Shown piece after piece: positions 32,373 through 41,291 of a stretch of DNA of 64,000 bases (position 1 is the stretch's first letter; every line of letters starts with the position of its first letter). The notes under the pieces are model-generated. The model had not been told where the DNA came from. It made no database searches and worked only from the letters and a program-made list of their open reading frames with translations. The DNA is from Ilyobacter polytropus DSM 2926 (lineage in GTDB: Bacteria; Fusobacteriota; Fusobacteriia; Fusobacteriales; Fusobacteriaceae), in contig NC_014633.1 of assembly GCF_000165505.1 (NCBI RefSeq), positions 124,001 through 188,000 on the forward strand. The letters run 5' to 3'. The translations under genes and the position numbers were made by a program.

Positions 32373-33517
32373 AATAATTTACCTAAAATGTAATCTGTAT
32401 ATTCCTTTGCAGAGGCATCTTTTACCTCGCTTGTGATTACAATTTTTCTTTCCTTTCTCCCGCAGATGTCTAATGCTTCTGATAATGATTTGGCTTTGTC
32501 GGGGAAGCCTATATGTGACAACATGAGGCCTACAGCTTTCAATAAACTTGTGGGGCTGGCATAGTCACCACGACCGTTCTCTACTAGGAAGGGGGCCGTA
32601 CCGTGGGTTGCTTCAAATATAGCTTTTTTATTACCCAAATTAGCAGCACCGGCGGCACCTATCCCACCTAAATATTCCACTGCAATGTCCGTAACGATAT
32701 CACCGTATAAATTTGGCAGTATGAGCACCTGAAAGTTTTTGTTAAACTCAGGTACTCTCAATTTTGCAGAGGTGACATCTACGTATCTCCCTTGTAACTC
32801 AATTCCGGGATACTCTTTCGCAACTTCCTGGCATATTTTAATCAAATTTCCATCGGTGGCCTTTATTACGTTTCCCTTGGTAATAACAGTGACCACTGTT
32901 TTCCCATTTTTTTTGGCAAATTCAAAAGCTGCTCTTGCCAGCCTTTCAGCGTTTGCCCTTGACAATATTTTGAAATCAACAGCGAGAATATCATCGACCT
33001 GAAGTCCCTTTGAACCCAATACATACTCCCCTTCAACATTTTCCCTGAAGAATGTCCAGTCTATTCCCTTATCTGGGGCTTCAATTCTTCTCACCTGACA
33101 GAAAAGATCAAGACCTCTTCTGAGGGCGCTGTTTGCACTGGGCAAGTTGGGATATTTATCTCCTAGACTGGGAGTGACAGTAGGACCTTTTAACAGCACA
33201 TGGCACTTTTTGATCTCTTCAAAAACCTCTGTGGGAACACTCTGCATCTTTTCGACTCTGTTTTCAATAGTCAGGCCTTCAATCTGTCTGATTTCAATTT
33301 TGTTATTTTGTATTTCCTCTCTCAGAAGCTGATTGATGACTCTTAATGCCTGGCGGGATATTATGGGACCGATGCCGTCTCCGGGGATTATACCTATGAC
33401 AATCTTGTCTAACTTCGAATAGTCGGTTATTTCTTTATCCTCTTCAATTTGCTTGATTCTTTTTAGTTGCTCCTCAATCATATCTCCAAAATGATCTTTG
33501 ATCTCGTCTATTTTCAT
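32369..33517 (-). CDS. Isocitrate dehydrogenase-type dehydrogenase (second paralogue)
   Basis: A 382-residue close paralogue of the product at 18879, sharing the N-terminal extension, [15 protein letters not shown] and the isocitrate-type substrate helix [20 protein letters not shown]. The two differ near the substrate pocket: NVRPVSI in the first copy against QVRRIEA here, so the highly conserved R-P after the helix is R-R in this copy. That change could alter substrate preference. Metal aspartates are present in [13 protein letters not shown]. It is co-translated with the YbhJ-like hydratase, whereas the first copy is paired with a canonical aconitase. Confidence 0.85.
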   Translation of the reverse strand: MKIDEIKDHFGDMIEEQLKRIKQIEEDKEITDYSKLDKIVIGIIPGDGIGPIISRQALRVINQLLREEIQNNKIEIRQIEGLTIENRVEKMQSVPTEVFEEIKKCHVLLKGPTVTPSLGDKYPNLPSANSALRRGLDLFCQVRRIEAPDKGIDWTFFRENVEGEYVLGSKGLQVDDILAVDFKILSRANAERLARAAFEFAKKNGKTVVTVITKGNVIKATDGNLIKICQEVAKEYPGIELQGRYVDVTSAKLRVPEFNKNFQVLILPNLYGDIVTDIAVEYLGGIGAAGAANLGNKKAIFEATHGTAPFLVENGRGDYASPTSLLKAVGLMLSHIGFPDKAKSLSEALDICGRKERKIVITSEVKDASAKEYTDYILGKLL

Positions 33518-33531
33518 TTTTCACCGCCTTT

Positions 33532-34659
33532 TTATTTTATATAAACGTGTCCCTCCATTATCTTTCTTGTAGTTCTAACAACGGCGACATCTATAATATT
33601 TACTTTATCACCATCATATTGAATGTTCGGTGTGACTTTCATAACACCACTTGGATGAGCTATTGTGACCTCCCCGGTGTTCACCTTGGTTTTCATAAAT
33701 TCCTTAGCCACAGTTCCATCTAACTCTGCTGCCACTGCTGTAGCAGTTGCTGCTGTTAAAACATAAGCCTTGTGTAGCTTGTTAAGGGATATAACTCTTG
33801 CACATATATCATGTGTTTCAGTCTTTATTAGTTCCCCTGTCAGTGTTTTGTATTCTTTAGGTGTGTTTAAAAATGCGATTTTAGGTATTGCCGGAGTTTC
33901 CACAGCTGCTTTTCTCCAGTCTGAGACCATACCTATCTTTTCAGCACATTTTCCTCTTATAGTTTCAAATTTTTCTAAAATATCTTTTTTGTTGATCTCG
34001 TCTAAAAGTTCTGTGGCATCAAAGCCAAGGTCTTCAGCTCTCAATAAAATTAAAGGGTTGGAAACATCTATAATTGTAAGGTCAATTTCCCCTATACCAG
34101 GGATATCTATAGTATCAGTTCTGTTTCCAGTTGGAAAAAGACTCTCTGTAACAGCTCCGGTTGGATCTTTGAATGCAAGTTTCACTTCTGCACTGGTTCC
34201 TAATACACCTGCTATTGAACAGTCACCGTAATTATCAAATTTACCATCTTTTATCGGGACGTCCACATCCAGATATTTATTGGTATTTTCATTGTATAGG
34301 TGAATTGTTGTTATATCTCCTTTTGGTTCTACTAGACCTTCATCAATGGCAAAGGGACCGACAACTGAAGACATATTCCCACAATTACTTTTATAGTCTA
34401 CCTGAGGTCTGTCTATTATTACCTGGGCAACAGTATAATCAATATCAACACCGGGTCTTTCTGATTTTTTTATAATAGCTATCTTATTGTTTGAGGAGAC
34501 GCATCCCCCCAGACCATCAATTTGTTTTGGGTCCGGGCTTCCCATTACTTTTAGGAATATTTCATCCCATTTTGACCTGTCTTCTGGTAAATCTCTCTCA
34601 TGAAATACTGCTCCTTTGCTCGTTCCGCCTCTCATGAAGACCGTTGGTATTTTTTTCAT
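33532..34659 (-). CDS. PrpF/YbhH family isomerase (DUF453)
   Basis: A 375-residue protein with the diaminopimelate-epimerase-like fold of PrpF: FMRGGTSKGAVFHERDLP at residues 8-25, GLGGCVSSNNKIAII near residues 49-63, KSNCGNMSSVVGPFAI near 90-105 and PSGVMKV near 330. Family members move a double bond: PrpF isomerises methylaconitate and GalD tautomerises 4-oxalomesaconate. The lysine in TSKG and the cysteine in NCGN correspond to their active site. It heads the leftward operon PrpF, dehydrogenase, YbhJ-like hydratase, so the unit could isomerise, hydrate and oxidise an unsaturated tricarboxylate. Ribosome site AAAGGAGGAG. Confidence 0.9.
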   Translation of the reverse strand: MKKIPTVFMRGGTSKGAVFHERDLPEDRSKWDEIFLKVMGSPDPKQIDGLGGCVSSNNKIAIIKKSERPGVDIDYTVAQVIIDRPQVDYKSNCGNMSSVVGPFAIDEGLVEPKGDITTIHLYNENTNKYLDVDVPIKDGKFDNYGDCSIAGVLGTSAEVKLAFKDPTGAVTESLFPTGNRTDTIDIPGIGEIDLTIIDVSNPLILLRAEDLGFDATELLDEINKKDILEKFETIRGKCAEKIGMVSDWRKAAVETPAIPKIAFLNTPKEYKTLTGELIKTETHDICARVISLNKLHKAYVLTAATATAVAAELDGTVAKEFMKTKVNTGEVTIAHPSGVMKVTPNIQYDGDKVNIIDVAVVRTTRKIMEGHVYIK

Positions 34660-35321
34660 TTTTTACTCCTCCTTTAAATTTATTTTGAAATTCAAAAATA
34701 ATTTTCCAGATTATGAATATTTGAACTTTTACTCCTGATAATATATAAGCATGAATACAAGCTAAGTAAAAATACTGTTTTTCTATCGCTAAGAATAACT
34801 TTTTATTATAGTAGGGATATACAGTCATTAAAATTTTTGATTGGAATGTAAAATAAGAATGTATGGACAATAAAGAATCTGGAGCAATAAAGATAAAATC
34901 TAGGGAATAGTTCCATTCCTTTTTTTTATGATTAAGGATAAAAAAGTTGTATTTTTCAAAAGATGAAATATCACATATACTTGTAACACAGTAAGACAAC
35001 AGATGATAACAAACTCTAAAAGCACATAAGGTTCGTTTTTGATACATTTTTTAAGAAGTTACAAAAGAAAATAGTGAATAAAAATATTTTTGCTGAAATA
35101 AATATGCATTAAATTTACAAAAAGTTATCCATTCCATTTGTTTATCTAAAATGATAGAAAAATTGTATTTTTCACAAGAGAAATTTTTCTATATACTTAT
35201 ACTAGAGTAGAATAAGTGTCAATTACGGATTTTAAGAGCACAAAGTGTTTTTTTTTAAAACAAAGTGGTAGAGGGTTCAACTGGAGTATAACTAAATTTG
35301 TAAAAGGAAGTGATATAGGTT
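34660..35321. promoter_or_regulatory. Divergent control region with a 100-base direct repeat
   Basis: This gap separates the leftward PrpF operon from the rightward aldolase operon and holds no convincing gene. Two similar segments, about 34936-35040 and 35153-35260, both run: TTGTATTTTTCA-(A/C)AAGA-GAAAT, then a TATAC-rich part, then AAGAGCACA (or AAAAGCACA) and a T-rich tail. They look like a duplicated rightward promoter or regulator-binding region. The second copy has TATACT near 35198-35203. Confidence 0.5.
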
Positions 35322-36095
35322 ATGAGAGAAATAGAAAATTCTATGGTGGAGACATTAATAAAACTCAGAGAAGAATTTGGTGCGAGTTGCCTGAAGATGT
35401 CTTTTGAAACAGAAAATCTTGGGATGTTTGAACTTTTAAAAGTGAAAGATATCGCCAACAGAGCCGGAGTTGACCTTCTTATGAAACTAGGTGGATGCGA
35501 AGCTCTTGCTGATATAGAGGTAGCTAAAAATATAGGGTCATCTATTGTACTAGGACCAATGATCGAATCAAGATTTGCACTGGAAAAATATCTTCAAATG
35601 TGTGAAAAAGTTTTCAAGGGATACGATGATGTCAAATTTCTTATTAATATAGAGACAATAGAGTCATGTAAAAATATTGAAGATATTTTGGCTGCGAGCA
35701 ACGTAGATAAACTTGAAGGTATAGTAGTAGGTAGAACAGATCTTTGCAGGTCCCTTAATAATGGAGGAAAGGTAAATTCAGAAGAGGTACTTTCCATAGT
35801 GAAAGAACTTTTTGAAAAAACTAAAAAATATGGTGTTAGATGCATGTTAGGCGGAGGAATATCGCCAGAATCAATGGATTTCTTCGACGGTCTAGGAAAC
35901 CTATTAGATGGATTTGAGACAAGAAAAGTAGTGTTTAAAGATGCAGAAAAACCAAAAAAAGACCTCAAAAAATGTTTGGACTTGGCGCTGGAAGCAGAAC
36001 TTAATTGGTATGAGCTCAAGAAAAATTATTATAGTCAAAGATTCACTGAAGATGATAAGAAAATACAAGAGATGAAATTAGCTCTAAGGAAATAG
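35322..36095 (+). CDS. HpcH/HpaI family aldolase/citrate lyase-like protein
   Basis: A 257-residue TIM-barrel protein. GASCLKMSFETENLGMFELL near residue 22 and INIETIESCKNIEDI near residue 105 carry the acidic metal-binding positions (E in FETE and E in IETIE), and GIVVGRTDLCRSL near 135 matches the G-x-(N/T)-D-L segment of the family. Members cleave 2-hydroxy or 2-keto diacids or their CoA esters, such as 4-hydroxy-2-oxo acids, 2,3-dimethylmalate or citramalyl-CoA. The C-terminal 50 residues are an unusual helical extension. It heads the rightward operon that includes aconitase, 2-hydroxyacid dehydrogenase and a hydroxycarboxylate transporter, so cleavage of an imported hydroxy acid is likely. 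Confidence 0.8.
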   Translation: MREIENSMVETLIKLREEFGASCLKMSFETENLGMFELLKVKDIANRAGVDLLMKLGGCEALADIEVAKNIGSSIVLGPMIESRFALEKYLQMCEKVFKGYDDVKFLINIETIESCKNIEDILAASNVDKLEGIVVGRTDLCRSLNNGGKVNSEEVLSIVKELFEKTKKYGVRCMLGGGISPESMDFFDGLGNLLDGFETRKVVFKDAEKPKKDLKKCLDLALEAELNWYELKKNYYSQRFTEDDKKIQEMKLALRK

Positions 36096-36149
36096 AAAAA
36101 TTTATCAAAAGAATTTATAAATTATTTAAATTCTAGAAAGGAGTTGAAA

Positions 36150-38090
36150 ATGGGATTAACTATCGCCGAAAAAATAATAAAAAATCACCTGGTAGACGGA
36201 GATATGACAACAGGATCAGAAATAGGGATTATTTTTGATCATACACTGACACATGACGTAACAGGGACACTTGGTTATCTTGCTTTTGAAACAATGAATA
36301 TACCAAAAGTAAAGGCGGAACTGTCTTTAAGCTATGTAGATCATAATCTGCTTCAGGCAGACTATAAAAACATGGATGATCATATGTTTTTAAAATCTAC
36401 TGCGGAAAAATTTGGAGTGATACTTTCAAGGGCAGGAAATGGTATCTGTCATTCTATTCATTATCAAAGATTTGGGAAACCTGGAAAAACCTTAATAGGA
36501 TCTGATTCTCATTCTACTACAGGAGGAGGGCTGGGAGTATTGTGTATAGGAGCGGGAGCTCTAGATGTTGCCATGTCAATGGCAGGAGAAGCATATTATC
36601 TTCAAATGCCAGAAATTGTAAAGGTTGAATTAAAAGGGAAACTTTCTCCTGGGGTTGCAGCAAAGGACATAATCCTTGAGCTTCTAAGAAGAATAGGGGT
36701 AAAAGGTGGACTTGGGAAAATCATGGAATATTCGGGAAAAGGGGTTAATTCACTTTCTGTACCAGAAAGAGCTACTATCACCAATATGGGAGCTGAAGTA
36801 GGAGCAACCACTTCTATTTTTCCAAGTGACGAAATTACAAAAGAATTCCTTGTTAAGCAAGGAAGAGAGAAAGATTTTGTAGAAATAAAGGCCGATGAAG
36901 ATGCAGTTTATTCAGAAGTTATTACCATAGATTTAGATACTCTTATGCCTCTAGTAGCAATGCCAAGCATGCCGGATAATGTAGTTAAGGTATCTGAACT
37001 TGAGCAAGTTAAGGTCAACCAGGTTTTTATAGGAAGTTGTACAAATGGTTCTTATGCTGATATAGCCAAGGCAGCAAAAGTGCTAAAAGGGAAAAAAGTA
37101 CATCCAGACGTGAGTCTTTCTGTAAGTGCAGGAACCAGGCAGACATTTCAGGAGCTTATGAGAGATGGGATAATTGCAGATCTTGTGACTTCTGGAGCGA
37201 GAATTATGGAGAATAGTTGTGGAGCCTGTACGGGTATTGGTCAGGCACCGAACACAGGAGGAGTTTCAGTAAGAACTTCTAACAGGAATTTTAAGGGAAG
37301 AAGTGGAACTATGGACGCAAAACTTTATCTTGTGAGTCCAGAGACAGCAGCGGCAACAGCAATTACAGGGTATGTGAGCCAAGTATTAGATGGTGAAAAT
37401 GCACAAGTTCTAGAAAATATAGGAGAACCTGAAGTTTATCATATTGATGATACTATGTTTATATATCCTCCAGAGGACGGAAGTGGCGTTGAAATCTATA
37501 GGGGTCCTAACATTAAGCCGCTGCCTATCCCGGAAATATTAATAGGGAACTTAGAGGTCCCAGTAGTGGGGAAATTTGGAGACAATATAACAACAGATGA
37601 TATCACTCCTGCAAGTGCTACTTTCTCTGCTCTCAGGTCCAACGTTCCTGAAATATCTAAGATAACATTTATGGGAAGAGACACCGACTTTGTGGAAAGA
37701 GCAAAGAAAATGGAAAGAAGCATTATAGTGGGTGGTGAAAACTACGGGCAGGGATCTTCGAGAGAACATGCAGCTGTAGCGCCGATGTATCTTGGTGTAA
37801 AAGCTGTAATAGCAAAGTCTATAGCCAGAATACATAAAGCTAATTTGATTAACTTTGGAGTGCTTCCTTTAGTCTTTAAAAACAAGGAAGATTATGACAA
37901 GATTGATAGAGAAGATATTTTATTTATAGAGAATATAGTGGACCAGATTAAGAGTAAGAAAGTTACTGTATTAAATAAAACAAAAGATATATCTTTTGAA
38001 GTTGAAATAGAAGTGACGGACAGAGAAGCTACAATTCTTGCTTCTGGAGGGAAATTAAATTTTGTAAAAAATAAAAATAAAAAAATATAA
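36150..38090 (+). CDS. Aconitase-family hydratase (intact third copy)
   Basis: About 646 residues from ATG 36150, which follows AAAGGAG; a TTG six bases earlier is too close. It is a fused aconitase of the same type as the broken copy at 20087-22032. Motifs: SYVDHNLLQAD, GSDSHSTTGGGLGV, cluster cysteines in IGSCTNGS near 295 and NSCGACTGIGQA near 360-367, the swivelling domain FGDNITTDDITPA and NYGQGSSREHAA. All expected catalytic positions are intact. It could serve aconitate, or related acids such as citramalate/mesaconate or dimethylmaleate, which some members hydrate. It lies between the HpcH-type aldolase and a 2-hydroxyacid dehydrogenase. Confidence 0.92.
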   Translation: MGLTIAEKIIKNHLVDGDMTTGSEIGIIFDHTLTHDVTGTLGYLAFETMNIPKVKAELSLSYVDHNLLQADYKNMDDHMFLKSTAEKFGVILSRAGNGICHSIHYQRFGKPGKTLIGSDSHSTTGGGLGVLCIGAGALDVAMSMAGEAYYLQMPEIVKVELKGKLSPGVAAKDIILELLRRIGVKGGLGKIMEYSGKGVNSLSVPERATITNMGAEVGATTSIFPSDEITKEFLVKQGREKDFVEIKADEDAVYSEVITIDLDTLMPLVAMPSMPDNVVKVSELEQVKVNQVFIGSCTNGSYADIAKAAKVLKGKKVHPDVSLSVSAGTRQTFQELMRDGIIADLVTSGARIMENSCGACTGIGQAPNTGGVSVRTSNRNFKGRSGTMDAKLYLVSPETAAATAITGYVSQVLDGENAQVLENIGEPEVYHIDDTMFIYPPEDGSGVEIYRGPNIKPLPIPEILIGNLEVPVVGKFGDNITTDDITPASATFSALRSNVPEISKITFMGRDTDFVERAKKMERSIIVGGENYGQGSSREHAAVAPMYLGVKAVIAKSIARIHKANLINFGVLPLVFKNKEDYDKIDREDILFIENIVDQIKSKKVTVLNKTKDISFEVEIEVTDREATILASGGKLNFVKNKNKKI

Positions 38091-38104
38091 AAGGAGAGTG
38101 TCAA

Positions 38105-39058
38105 ATGAAAATCAAATTAATCGAACCATTAGTTGTAAAAAGAGAGTATATCGAGAAACTTGCTAAAACACTAGAAAATATGGGGCATGAATTTGTATAT
38201 TACGATACAAAAACAACAGATATCGAGGAGATGAAGGAAAGATCTAAAGATGCTGAAATCCTTATGATAGCTAATAATCCTCTTCCAAATGAAGTTATAG
38301 AGGCAGCAAAAGATCTAAAAATGATCTCAGTAGCATTTACAGGTTTTGACCATGTAGGAAGTCTGGCAAAAGAAAGAGGTATCACAGTTTGTAATGCAGC
38401 AGGATATGCTAACAACGCAGTTGCTGAGCTTGTAATTGGTTTGGCTCTTGACCTTATGAGAAACATATCTACATGTAATGATGTAATCAGAGACGGTGGA
38501 ACAATAGCAGGACTTATCGGAAATGAAATAAAAGGAAAAACAGTAGGAATCGTTGGAACAGGAAGAATCGGAACTATGACAGCAGTTCTATTCAAGGCAT
38601 TCGGATGTAAATTAATCGGTTATGATCCATATGAAAACCAGGCAGCAAAAGATCTTGGTTTAGAATATGTTGGGATAGATGATTTAATGTCAAAATCTGA
38701 TATAGTGTCACTTCACCTTCCGGTAAATGATGCAACAAAAGGATTTATTTCAAGAGAAAAATTAGAGCTTATGAAGGAAACAGCACTTATGATCAACTGT
38801 GCGAGAGGAGGGGTAATGGACAATAATGCCCTGGCTGAACTTCTAAACGAAGGAAAAATTGCAGGAGCAGGACTTGATGTATTTGATATGGAACCTCCTA
38901 TTCCTTCAGACTATCCAATATTATCGGCTAAAAACACTATTCTTACTCCGCATGTTGCTTTCGCATCAGATGAGTCTATGGAGACAAGAGCGGAGATCAC
39001 ATTTGACAATGTAGTCAAGTATGTGGAGGGAACTCCTGTAAACGTTGTAAAATTATAA
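38105..39058 (+). CDS. D-2-hydroxyacid dehydrogenase
   Basis: A 317-residue member of the D-isomer-specific 2-hydroxyacid dehydrogenase family. The Rossmann NAD motif is GIVGTGRIGTMTAVLF near residues 147-162 with an acidic residue after the second strand (IGYDPY), specifying NAD over NADP. The catalytic arginine lies in INCARGGVMDNNAL near 234, and the histidine in LTPHVAFAS near 283. These enzymes interconvert a 2-oxo acid and its D-2-hydroxy acid. It follows the aconitase by 14 bases with AAAGGAGAG as ribosome site and precedes the transporter, so it may be the first oxidation or last reduction of the pathway. The 3-phosphoglycerate dehydrogenase role is less likely here. Confidence 0.9.
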   Translation: MKIKLIEPLVVKREYIEKLAKTLENMGHEFVYYDTKTTDIEEMKERSKDAEILMIANNPLPNEVIEAAKDLKMISVAFTGFDHVGSLAKERGITVCNAAGYANNAVAELVIGLALDLMRNISTCNDVIRDGGTIAGLIGNEIKGKTVGIVGTGRIGTMTAVLFKAFGCKLIGYDPYENQAAKDLGLEYVGIDDLMSKSDIVSLHLPVNDATKGFISREKLELMKETALMINCARGGVMDNNALAELLNEGKIAGAGLDVFDMEPPIPSDYPILSAKNTILTPHVAFASDESMETRAEITFDNVVKYVEGTPVNVVKL

Positions 39059-39085
39059 TTTCAACAAAATAGAAGGAGGTATAAA

Positions 39086-40390
39086 ATGCAAGACTCAGCA
39101 GCATTAGAAGTGGGGAAAAAAGAAGGATTTAAAGTATTTGGAATGCCTGCACCACTATTCTTGTTTCCGTTGTCAGTAATATTATTTGCACATTTCACTG
39201 ACTCTATACCAACAGGGATAGTCGGAGGATTTTGTTTCATGTATGTTTTTGGAATCATCTTCGGTGAAATCGGAGACAGACTTCCATTTTTCAAGGAATA
39301 TATAGGTGGTGCTCCGGTATTGATATTCCTAATGGCAGCATACTTTGTTTATCAGGGATGGTTTACAGAAAGAGAGATCGAAACTGTAACCAATATTATG
39401 AAGAAGACTAAGTTTATCAATTTCTTTATAGTTGTTTTGATAACTGGTTCCATTCTTTCCGTGAATAGAAAACTCCTTATAAGATCTTTTGTAGGGTATG
39501 TTCCGGCAATATTAGCAGGTGTGGCTGGAGCATCTATTATGGGTATTTTGGGAGGATTCATCTTTGGAATCAGCCCTAAAGAGATAATGATGCTTTATGT
39601 ATTACCTACAATGGGTGGAGGAAACGGATCAGGAGCTATCCCGATGTCTGAAATATATGAGGCAGCCACTGGAAATCCTAAAGATGCATACTACTCCTAT
39701 GCAATTGCAATACTGACAATAGCCAATATCTGGGCTATCGTGGTAGCGGCACTTCTGAACAAGCTTGGGAAAAAGAAGCCTGCCTTAAGTGGTGAAGGTG
39801 AGCTTGTAAGAACCGGTAAAATAGAACTGGAAGAAGATGAAGAAGTGAAAGTCACTCACAGAGATATGTCAGGAGGACTAATAATAGGTCTGACAGCATA
39901 CACTTTGGGATATGTTCTTTATAAAAAAGTCTATGGAGGCGTACACTATTATGCTTATATGGTAATAATCATAGCTGCTTTCAATGCTCTGAATCTTGTG
40001 CCGGCTGCTCTGAGACAGGGAGCAAAAAAATTACAAGGCTTTATATCCAAGCAGTTTTTATGGGTATTAATGGTCGGAGTAGGTGTAGCTTATACTGATC
40101 TTGGAGAAATAATGGCAGCTATCACACCAGGAAACGTTATAATAGCATTAATGATCGTAATAGGAGCTACTGTTGGGTCTGGATTTGTGGGACACTTAGT
40201 AGGGTTCCACGCTATCGAATCTTCTATAACTGCCGGACTTTGTATGGCAAATAGAGGAGGTTCTGGAGATATAGAGGTACTTGGAGCGTCTAAAAGAATG
40301 GAACTTATCTCTTATGCTCAAATCTCTTCTAGATTAGGAGGAGGAATAATTCTAATTATAGCAAGTATTTTATTCAAAATGCTCGCATAA
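39086..40390 (+). CDS. 2-hydroxycarboxylate transporter family symporter
   Basis: A 434-residue membrane protein with about 11 helices, of the CitS/MleP/CimH family. Both re-entrant glycine loops are visible: PTMGGGNGSGAIPMSE near residue 175 and MANRGGSGDIEVL near residue 390, the latter being the conserved substrate loop. An arginine after the second loop region, proposed to bind the substrate carboxylate in the family, is present in ASKRME and in SRLGGG. Transport is sodium- or proton-coupled uptake, or precursor/product exchange, of malate, citrate, lactate or relatives. Its presence in the operon is the best clue that a 2-hydroxycarboxylate is the growth substrate. Confidence 0.93.
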   Translation: MQDSAALEVGKKEGFKVFGMPAPLFLFPLSVILFAHFTDSIPTGIVGGFCFMYVFGIIFGEIGDRLPFFKEYIGGAPVLIFLMAAYFVYQGWFTEREIETVTNIMKKTKFINFFIVVLITGSILSVNRKLLIRSFVGYVPAILAGVAGASIMGILGGFIFGISPKEIMMLYVLPTMGGGNGSGAIPMSEIYEAATGNPKDAYYSYAIAILTIANIWAIVVAALLNKLGKKKPALSGEGELVRTGKIELEEDEEVKVTHRDMSGGLIIGLTAYTLGYVLYKKVYGGVHYYAYMVIIIAAFNALNLVPAALRQGAKKLQGFISKQFLWVLMVGVGVAYTDLGEIMAAITPGNVIIALMIVIGATVGSGFVGHLVGFHAIESSITAGLCMANRGGSGDIEVLGASKRMELISYAQISSRLGGGIILIIASILFKMLA

Positions 40391-40436
40391 CAGCAAAATA
40401 GAATTATTTTTAATAAACAAAAGTGGTTAATATAAG

Positions 40437-40462
40437 GGGTTATTGGAAAAATCCAATAACCC
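40437..40462 (+). terminator. Hairpin after the transporter gene
   Basis: GGGTTATTGGA (40437-40447) pairs perfectly with TCCAATAACCC (40452-40462). Only a modest T-rich tail follows, so it may be a leaky terminator or an mRNA-stabilising structure. Confidence 0.65.
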
Positions 40463-40544
40463 ACTTATTATATTTAAGAGCATTGGTTAATAAAATAAAA
40501 ATAGTAAATATAACTCTATAAAATAGCTACACAAGGAGGGAAAA

Positions 40545-40646
40545 ATGAATATATTGCTGATAAAAAGGTATAAATATGACTTGTGGAATTATTATATAGA
40601 AATATTTATAATTAAATTTATGAAGATAAATATAATAGCCATTTAA
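40545..40646 (+). CDS. Candidate 33-residue cationic hydrophobic peptide
   Basis: ATG 40545 follows an excellent ribosome site (AAGGAGGG, four bases upstream) and opens a 33-codon frame (MNILLIKRYKYDLWNYYIEI, then a hydrophobic and basic tail) ending 12 bases before the class II aldolase. The composition suggests membrane association, or alternatively a leader peptide controlling the downstream gene. No family recognised. Confidence 0.5.
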   Translation: MNILLIKRYKYDLWNYYIEIFIIKFMKINIIAI

Positions 40647-40658
40647 GGAGGAGATAAC

Positions 40659-41267
40659 TTGGATAAATTGTTGATGAAAAAGTATGAAAATGCCATCTGG
40701 ATAGGAAAGAGCCTTTTTGAAAGAGGAAGGGCGACAGGTTCCTCGGCCAATATGAGTTTTATCCATGAAGAAAAGATTTATATAACCGGAACCGGGACAT
40801 GTTTTGGAAGACTGGCAGTAGAAGATTTTGCAGTAATTGATAGCAGAGGAAATCATGTAAGCGGAGCCAGACCCAGTAAGGAACTGCCGCTTCACCAAAT
40901 ACTGTACAAAAAAGATGAAGGCATAAAGGCAGTTTTACATACCCACAGCTTTTATTCTACAATTTGGTCATGTTTGGATCATGAAAATACAAACGATGTA
41001 ATTCCAGAATATACCCCCTATTTAAAGATGAAGCTTGGTAAAGTAGGCCTTATTCCTTATGCCAAACCGGGAACAAGAGAATTGTTTGATTCTTTCAGAG
41101 AAAACATAGGAGAAAGCAATGGGTATCTTTTGAAAAATCACGGTGTAATACTTGGACATAAAGATCTAATGAGTTCTTTTTATACACTAGAAGAGTTAGA
41201 AGATAGTGCCCAGATAGCATGGGGACTGAGAAATGAAAATCAACCCAAAATATCTGAATTAAAGTAA
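40659..41267 (+). CDS. Class II aldolase/adducin family protein
   Basis: A 202-residue protein starting at TTG 40659, preceded by TAAGGAGGAG. The zinc ligands are the histidines in VLHTHSFYST near residue 93 and in LKNHGVILG near residue 162; ATGSSANMSF near residue 24 and ITGTGTCFGRL near 42 form the substrate-phosphate region. The short length and sequence fit the OtnC/YgbL-type branch (3-oxo-tetronate 4-phosphate decarboxylase), which acts after DUF1537 kinases, as well as fuculose- or ribulose-phosphate aldolases. A DUF1537 kinase is present in this same island at 26564, which supports the first reading. Confidence 0.85.
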   Translation: MDKLLMKKYENAIWIGKSLFERGRATGSSANMSFIHEEKIYITGTGTCFGRLAVEDFAVIDSRGNHVSGARPSKELPLHQILYKKDEGIKAVLHTHSFYSTIWSCLDHENTNDVIPEYTPYLKMKLGKVGLIPYAKPGTRELFDSFRENIGESNGYLLKNHGVILGHKDLMSSFYTLEELEDSAQIAWGLRNENQPKISELK

Positions 41268-41291
41268 AGAGTACCAATGAAAGGAGTTTAT

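Noticed and set aside
34598-35047. 149-codon minus-strand frame upstream of the PrpF gene
   Set aside because: It overlaps the real PrpF start in another frame, lacks a ribosome site, and covers the divergent control region; amino-acid composition is that of AT-rich noncoding DNA.
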